Source: Deltaproteobacteria bacterium (GTDB lineage: Bacteria; Desulfobacterota; GWC2-55-46; S146-73). Taken from it: a stretch of DNA of 9,886 bases. The notes beneath the pieces are model-generated. The model was given only the letters and a program-made list of their open reading frames with translations, did not search any database and had not been told where the DNA came from. Below, in pieces: positions 5,913 through 9,886 of this stretch. Where the stretch lies: positions 1-9,886 of the forward strand of contig WGFF01000076.1 in NCBI GenBank assembly GCA_015492355.1, written 5' to 3'. Position 1 is the stretch's first letter. Every line of letters starts with the position of its first letter. Position numbers and translations under genes: made by a program.

Positions 5913-7061
5913 TTACGAGCCCTGCCATCCGTCCCTGCCCACGGGGCGGGGCATTATGGCAGACCCCGTAATATATTCCTTAACAATCTCCCATACCGTA
6001 TCTGGCGACAGGGCATCCAGACAATCGCTCCTTTTCGATCCATTGCAACCATCCCTGCCACAGGGTATGCATTCCCAGTCGAGCTGAATAACCGTATGCA
6101 TGCCCCATCTCTGTATACCGTTCGTACGTGGATAGGGGGCTCGGTGTACCGTGTTATTCCATGGTCCCCATTCGAACGCACCACTGGGACCGAAGATGGC
6201 AACAACAGGTGTATCCACTGATGCCGCTATATGCATCGGTGCAGAATCCACACCGAGGAAAAAGAGTGCCCTTTTTGAGAGTACAGCAAGGTGTTTGAGC
6301 CTGAGTCTGCCCGAGAGGTCTACAAAGGGTCTCTTTGTCAACGCCTTTATCCTTTCTATCCTCTCCATCTCCTTTCTTTCCGGTGCACTCGTTACCACCA
6401 CCCCTATGCCCTCCTCCACTATCCTGTCTATTATGAGTGCCATGTATTCATCCTTCCAGCACTTAAAGAGCCACCTTGATGTGGGATGGATGTGGACGAA
6501 CCTTTCGAGACCGGATACAAGCCCATCCACAAAGCGTTCATCATCCTCAGAGGTATGGATATCCACCGAGGTATCCCCTGTATCCATGCGGAAGTGTCTT
6601 AGAAGTTCGAGGTTCTTCAAAACGGTATGGGCTTTTCTCTCCACAGGTGGTGCAAGATGGGTGTAGAGGAATCGTTTACCCCATAACCCCCTGCCATCAG
6701 GGCTATAGCCGAGTCTGTACCTTGCCCCACACAGGAATCCTGTTATGGCAGGTCTGTCACCGCCTGTAAGGTCCACTGTCATATCAAAGTGTCTCGACCT
6801 TAAGATCTTTATAAATTCAATCTCCTTTCTGAGTCTCTTCCAGAGGGGGAGTCTTTTTATCCCCCTATCGAAGCATATAACCTCATCTATCAGAGGGTTG
6901 AGTGTGAGCATATCCTCTGTGCCAGAGTTTACAAGTACGCATATCCGTGCCTGTGGAAAGGTGTTCCTTACAGCCCTTATCGCAGGTACCGTAAGGAGCA
7001 CATCCCCTATGTGTCTGAACTTCATTATCAGTATGTTTTTGACCTCTTTAAAACCGTCCAT
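5913..7061 (-). CDS. rfaQ: WaaQ/RfaQ-type lipopolysaccharide heptosyltransferase III-like (GT9)
   Basis: A 382-aa GT9 enzyme; family members of this type add the side-branch heptose (HepIII) to HepII of the LPS inner core in the cytoplasm. Seen: MKFRHIGDVLLTVPAIRAVR (13-32, D20 at the catalytic-base position), VDLTGGDRPA (96-105), the RfaQ-like IHPTSRWLFKCW (191-202), VTSAPERKE (223-231), VDSAPMHIAA (271-280), and a C-terminal WECIPCGRDGCNGSKRSDC stretch with C331, C334, C339 and C347. These combined marks favour the heptosyltransferase III group over WaaC/WaaF. The start at 7061 has only a weak ribosome-binding site and follows the GT2 gene by 49 bp; M13 is a possible alternative. The last roughly 16 residues are encoded by a strong palindrome (5922-5962) and look like an added tail. 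Which heptose is the acceptor is inferred from homology. Confidence 0.88.
   Translation of the reverse strand: MDGFKEVKNILIMKFRHIGDVLLTVPAIRAVRNTFPQARICVLVNSGTEDMLTLNPLIDEVICFDRGIKRLPLWKRLRKEIEFIKILRSRHFDMTVDLTGGDRPAITGFLCGARYRLGYSPDGRGLWGKRFLYTHLAPPVERKAHTVLKNLELLRHFRMDTGDTSVDIHTSEDDERFVDGLVSGLERFVHIHPTSRWLFKCWKDEYMALIIDRIVEEGIGVVVTSAPERKEMERIERIKALTKRPFVDLSGRLRLKHLAVLSKRALFFLGVDSAPMHIAASVDTPVVAIFGPSGAFEWGPWNNTVHRAPYPRTNGIQRWGMHTVIQLDWECIPCGRDGCNGSKRSDCLDALSPDTVWEIVKEYITGSAIMPRPVGRDGWQGS
5922..5962. repeat. Long hairpin-forming palindrome at the 3' end of the RfaQ-like gene
   Basis: Outer arms CTGCCAT (5922-5928) and ATGGCAG (5956-5962) are perfect complements. After a 4/4-base internal loop, CCCTGCCC (5933-5940) pairs with GGGCGGGG (5944-5951) with one G-T wobble around the loop ACG. 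The element lies inside the coding sequence and supplies its final codons before the TAA at 5913. No T-run follows on the minus strand, so it is not a standard terminator. It resembles a REP-like palindromic insertion that was accepted in frame. Confidence 0.75.
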
Positions 7062-7110
7062 ATTCGGTTTTCAAAGGATTTTCATCTCTGGAAGAGAGGG
7101 TATGATCCTC

Positions 7111-7920
7111 TTAGAATCCCCTTCTCATCTCCCATAGTTTTACGTATTTGGCAAGGGTGTAGCAGGAATAGAGGGCAGATAGTACAAGTCCCGGCATACC
7201 TTCGAGAAAGCCGAGTTTAAGGAAATACATCTTAAAGAAAGTAGCCTGTGGTCTCAGGAGTATATCAAAAGCCCCTGCGGTCCTTCCCTCTTCAAACATC
7301 TCCTTTGCAGCAAGGGTGGAATAACGTTCCATCCTTGAAAGATAGTCTGATATATCCCTGTAGGTGTAGTGTTCGAGAGGATTTTTGAGATACCCTGTAG
7401 TGCCCTCTACAGCCACCGATTCATGTACGTATCTCTCCCTGAAGCGTCCGAGGTCTTTCCTGTAGAGACGGAGGTTGTAGTCTGGATACCAGCCACACCG
7501 CTTCATCCATCTCTTGCCGAAGAAGTTTTTTCTCGGTATATAGTAACCTGCATGCTCCCCCTCCTTGACGACAGTGAGTATCTCTTCTCTGAGCCCTGGT
7601 GTCACCCTTTCGTCCGCATCTATGTTCAGTATCCACCTCTTCGATGCCCTTTCCTGACAGAGATTTTTCTGTCTGCCGAAGCCGAGCCATTCATCCTCGT
7701 AGACCTTTGCACCGTATTCCCTGCATATATCCTTTGTCCTGTCCGTACTGCCCGTATCAGACACAACTATCTCGTCCACCCATCTTATGCTTTCAAGACA
7801 TTCACGTATACGTGACTCCTCGTTACAGACTATAATGGTTGCTGATATCCCTCCCATGTAAGGTTTTCCAGAATAGATATTCTCAGTGTGGCAGGAGAGG
7901 TCCTGAAGAGAGCCTCCCAT
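7111..7920 (-). CDS. WaaE/KdtX-like GT2 glycosyltransferase (LPS core)
   Basis: A GT-A fold family 2 enzyme, 269 aa with the chosen start. Domain start GGISATIIVCNEESRI is at 23-38, then IVVSDTGSTDRT (51-62), RWILNIDADERV (95-106, DAD at 101-103 as the nucleotide-sugar/metal motif), YIPRKNFF (127-134), NLRLYRKD (149-156) and VHESV (165-169). A C-terminal PLEHYTYRDISDYLSRMERY segment and a hydrophobic FFKMYFLKLGFLEG tail follow, as in WaaE/KdtX/LgtF proteins that add glucose to heptose I. Start choice: the ATG at 7920 has GGAG 9 bases upstream and lies 4 bases after the Trm112 stop. The ATG at 7857 matches where homologues usually begin but has a poor ribosome-binding site. The frame is open further, to an ATG at 7947 inside the Trm112 gene. 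Sugar specificity is inferred from family only. Confidence 0.9.
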   Translation of the reverse strand: MGGSLQDLSCHTENIYSGKPYMGGISATIIVCNEESRIRECLESIRWVDEIVVSDTGSTDRTKDICREYGAKVYEDEWLGFGRQKNLCQERASKRWILNIDADERVTPGLREEILTVVKEGEHAGYYIPRKNFFGKRWMKRCGWYPDYNLRLYRKDLGRFRERYVHESVAVEGTTGYLKNPLEHYTYRDISDYLSRMERYSTLAAKEMFEEGRTAGAFDILLRPQATFFKMYFLKLGFLEGMPGLVLSALYSCYTLAKYVKLWEMRRGF

Positions 7921-7924
7921 GGAC

Positions 7925-8113
7925 TCACTCTCCCTTGCCCTCGCCACCGAGCGAGATCGCCTCGTCCACCAGCATCACCGGGATGTCATCCCTTATGGGA
8001 TACTTAAGCTGGCAGGTCTCGCATACAAGACCATCTCCCTGAGAGGTGAGCTGTACATCGCCCTTGCACTTTGGACAGGCAAGTATCTCAAGCAGTTCTT
8101 TATCTATCCCCAT
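7925..8113 (-). CDS. Trm112-family small zinc-ribbon protein
   Basis: A 62-aa protein of the Trm112/YcaR type. Four cysteines in two CxxC pairs (C13-x2-C16 in ACPKCKG and C31-x2-C34 in CETC) form the expected zinc-ribbon knuckles, followed by YPIRDDIPVMLVDEA (38-52), the family's hallmark end. In eukaryotes and archaea Trm112 binds and stabilises SAM-dependent methyltransferases; the role of bacterial homologues is poorly defined, though they often sit among LPS genes (ycaR next to lpxK/kdsB in enterobacteria). Here it lies between the membrane protein gene (24-bp gap) and the WaaE-like gene (4-bp gap). Its ribosome-binding site is the best in the window. Length is full for the family. Confidence 0.93.
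   Translation of the reverse strand: MGIDKELLEILACPKCKGDVQLTSQGDGLVCETCQLKYPIRDDIPVMLVDEAISLGGEGKGE
7930..7936 (-). promoter_or_regulatory. Ribosome-binding site that supports the 7920 start
   Basis: The minus strand reads AAGGGAG here, with its GGAG nine bases before the ATG at 7920, embedded in the last codons of the Trm112 gene. It is the main reason for preferring 7920 over the ATG at 7857, which has only a weak GGA-like sequence upstream. It also implies translational coupling between the two genes. Confidence 0.6.
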
Positions 8114-8118
8114 AGTGA

Positions 8119-8124
8119 CCTCCC
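8119..8124 (-). promoter_or_regulatory. Strong Shine-Dalgarno site of the Trm112-like gene
   Basis: The minus strand reads GGGAGG five bases before the ATG at 8113, near-consensus and stronger than the sites of the other genes in this window. This suggests the small protein is translated at a higher rate than the glycosyltransferases sharing its transcript. Confidence 0.75.
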
Positions 8125-8137
8125 TTGTTGAAGTTTG

Positions 8138-9118
8138 TTAAAACCTGAAGGATTCGATCTCTTCTTCCTGCGGATGTGTCTGTCCCCTGCTGGTCGTTCT
8201 TATGTATTCTATACCGCCGATTATGCTGGTAAGTGCCATTATCATGAAGAAAAGAAGAGATAGACTCAGGGCGTCCTCCTTTGTGGCACCTGCCTTTGTG
8301 AAAAGGAACACAAAGGCACCCTCCCTTATGCCGAGCCCGGAAAGGGATATGGGCAACATGGCTGCAGCTGTTGCAAGGGGTATGAAGAGAAAGAAATAAC
8401 CTATGGAAACCCCCATACCGAGCCCTTTCGAGAGGATATAATATCCCACTATCATACCACCCTGCACAACAAAGGAACATACAAGTGCCTTTATGAGTAT
8501 ATTATGGAATCTCTTATACCCCATTAGTATGTTGTAGAAGGTCTCTATCTTTTCGTTTATCCTGTAGAATTTTATCCTGGTAAGTATGTTCACCGCCCAG
8601 CTGTGGAGACTGTCGACCCACAGTACGAGACTCATGACAAGATATCCACCGAGGAGGATGAGAAAGAACAGGGGGAGCTCGGTGTCCTTGATGAGTGGGT
8701 ATCCCACAACGAGTGCGAATGCGGTTATTATCATGAGGGCTGTAAAGCCAGAGTATCTATCCATGAATATGGAGGCGATGGATACATCCCCTCTGCCTGA
8801 TGCTCTGTAGAGATAGTATCCCTTTATGAGGTCACCACCCACGAGTGTGGGAAAGAAGTTGTTGAAGAAAAACCCGATAAAGTATATGGAGAGGAGTTTT
8901 AGATAGGGTACCTCCATGTCCTTTCTGAGCAGTATCGACCATCTATATGTGGACAGACTCTGTATGAAGATGACAAGGAGCACTATCAGAGCCACCACCC
9001 CTGGATTAACGGATGAGACTGTATCCCAGAATCTGGCGACATCTATGTTCGTAAACAGAAGATAGAGTATGCTAATGCTCACGCCTATCTTGAGAACTGT
9101 TACAAGCCATCTGTTCAT
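8138..9118 (-). CDS. UPF0104 / lysylphosphatidylglycerol-synthase-TM-like membrane protein
   Basis: A 326-aa polytopic inner-membrane protein of the YbhN/AglD/MprF-N-terminal superfamily. About eight hydrophobic segments are visible (approximately 4-22, 40-56, 75-90, 122-141, 149-168, 208-228, 240-256, 284-303). Family marks are FFFNNFFPTLVGGDLIKGYYL (83-103), MDRYSG (119-124) and LPISLSGLGIREGAF (255-269). The C-terminal tail (309-326) is polar and acidic. The MprF relatives flip aminoacylated phosphatidylglycerol; stand-alone members are suspected lipid or lipid-linked-sugar transporters. The start codon overlaps the stop of the upstream polyprenyl-phosphate GT2 gene as ATGA (9115-9118), so the two products are probably made together and may act together on a lipid-linked sugar. 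Family confidence is high; the transported lipid is unknown. Confidence 0.92.
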   Translation of the reverse strand: MNRWLVTVLKIGVSISILYLLFTNIDVARFWDTVSSVNPGVVALIVLLVIFIQSLSTYRWSILLRKDMEVPYLKLLSIYFIGFFFNNFFPTLVGGDLIKGYYLYRASGRGDVSIASIFMDRYSGFTALMIITAFALVVGYPLIKDTELPLFFLILLGGYLVMSLVLWVDSLHSWAVNILTRIKFYRINEKIETFYNILMGYKRFHNILIKALVCSFVVQGGMIVGYYILSKGLGMGVSIGYFFLFIPLATAAAMLPISLSGLGIREGAFVFLFTKAGATKEDALSLSLLFFMIMALTSIIGGIEYIRTTSRGQTHPQEEEIESFRF

Positions 9119-9886
9119 CTGCCTATCACCCTTTTTACGACGAATATTGGTTTACCCTGGGATTCATGGTAGGTCCTTGAGAGCATCTCCCCGAGGAGCC
9201 CCATGAACACGAACTGTACCCCGAGTATTATGAGGAGTATACCCAGGAGGAGAAGGGGTCTTCCTCCTATGTCCTGTCCTTCTATGAACTTCACATAGGC
9301 AAGGTACAGGGTTATGACAAAGCCTGCCCCACTCATAACAAGCCCTGCTGGACCAAAGGCATGGATCGGTCTGGTGGAAAAACTCTGCAGGAACTTGACT
9401 GTTATGAGATCGAGTACCACCCTTACTATCCTCGATATACCGTATTTCGAGCGTCCGAACCTTCTGGGGTGGTGTGTGGTTTCGACCTCTGTAACAGATG
9501 CACCGACCCAGCCTGCTATGGCTGGGATGAATCTATGCATCTCACCGTAGAGCCGTATGTTCTTTACAACCTCCTTTCTGTATGCCTTGAGTGTGCATCC
9601 GTAATCATGGAGATGAACGCCGGTGACCCTGGATATGAGCCAGTTGGCAATAACAGAAGGTAGCCTCCTTGAAACAAAGGGGTCTTTCCTTCTTTTCCGC
9701 CATCCACTCACAACATCGTAATCCTTTATCTTGTCGAGCAGTTTCGGTATATCCTTTGGGTCGTTCTGGAGATCCGCATCCATTGTGATAATCACATCCC
9801 CGCTTGCGTATTCAAAGCCTGCGGCTATGGCTGCGGTCTGACCAAAGTTCTTTCTGAAGGATATAACAACGACCCTGTCATCACCC
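9115..9886 (-). CDS. DPM1/GtrB-like polyprenyl-phosphate glycosyltransferase (GT2), 5' end cut by the window
   Basis: The frame is open to the right edge: 256 residues are visible and about 50-60 N-terminal residues are probably missing relative to a typical length near 310. An in-frame GTG at 9795 is internal, not the start, because conserved sequence precedes it (FRKNFGQTAAIAAGFEYASGD, visible residues 10-30). The core motif is ITMDADLQNDP (33-43, DAD at 36-38), followed by GWRKRRKDP, the YGCTLKAYRKEV segment (about 95-106), and a HPRRFGRSKYG loop (139-149). Two C-terminal TM helices (about 180-200 and 210-232) precede LGEMLSRTYHESQGKP. Such enzymes move a sugar from a nucleotide donor onto undecaprenyl phosphate for later use at the periplasmic face. 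The coupled UPF0104 gene follows by ATGA overlap. Confidence 0.93.
   Translation of the reverse strand, partial: GDDRVVVISFRKNFGQTAAIAAGFEYASGDVIITMDADLQNDPKDIPKLLDKIKDYDVVSGWRKRRKDPFVSRRLPSVIANWLISRVTGVHLHDYGCTLKAYRKEVVKNIRLYGEMHRFIPAIAGWVGASVTEVETTHHPRRFGRSKYGISRIVRVVLDLITVKFLQSFSTRPIHAFGPAGLVMSGAGFVITLYLAYVKFIEGQDIGGRPLLLLGILLIILGVQFVFMGLLGEMLSRTYHESQGKPIFVVKRVIGR

Noticed and set aside
5922..5962. Intrinsic terminator after the RfaQ-like gene
   Set aside because: The hairpin is strong but lies within the coding sequence and is followed by GGCTCGTAAAAGGG on the minus strand, with no U-tract.
9115..9795. Complete GT2 gene starting at the GTG at 9795
   Set aside because: Conserved family sequence (NFGQTAA, AAGFEYASGD) continues upstream in the same frame to the window edge, so the gene is truncated by the window rather than starting there.

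Overview
The window is part of a cell-envelope glycan locus. Ten genes all lie on the minus strand and are packed tightly. The gene set (two GT9 heptosyltransferase-type enzymes, a WaaE/KdtX-like GT2, three GT4 enzymes, a CE4 deacetylase) points to lipopolysaccharide core or outer-glycan assembly in a Gram-negative bacterium. Coding sequence strongly prefers AGG/AGA for Arg and ATA for Ile. Together with the Trm112-type protein this fits a Nitrospirota- or Desulfobacterota-like lineage, but the taxonomic call is a weak inference.

In the direction of transcription (right to left) there are three blocks. Block A (9886 to 5913) holds a polyprenyl-phosphate GT2 cut by the window edge, a UPF0104/AglD-type membrane protein joined to it by an ATGA overlap, a 62-aa Trm112-like zinc-ribbon protein, a WaaE/KdtX-like GT2, and a WaaQ/RfaQ-type GT9. 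Block B (5716 to 1516) holds a GT4, a deacetylase (7-bp overlap), a second GT9 (6-bp gap) and another GT4 (ATGA overlap). Block C (1411 to 203) is a final GT4. The blocks are separated by 196 and 104 bp, and 202 bp follow the last gene. All three spacers carry strong inverted repeats, and a further palindrome forms the 3' end of the RfaQ-like gene.

A plausible joint role: WaaE-like and WaaQ-like enzymes modify the inner-core heptose region, the GT4 and second GT9 enzymes extend the core, and the signal-less deacetylase converts an N-acetylated sugar to the free amine on the cytoplasmic side. The GT2/UPF0104 pair would make, and perhaps flip or use, a lipid-linked sugar. The biochemical families are well supported; sugar specificities are not readable from the sequence. 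No transposase, integrase, CRISPR array, tRNA or rRNA was seen. I do not see a clearly new protein system. The least explained signals are the intergenic palindromic elements.
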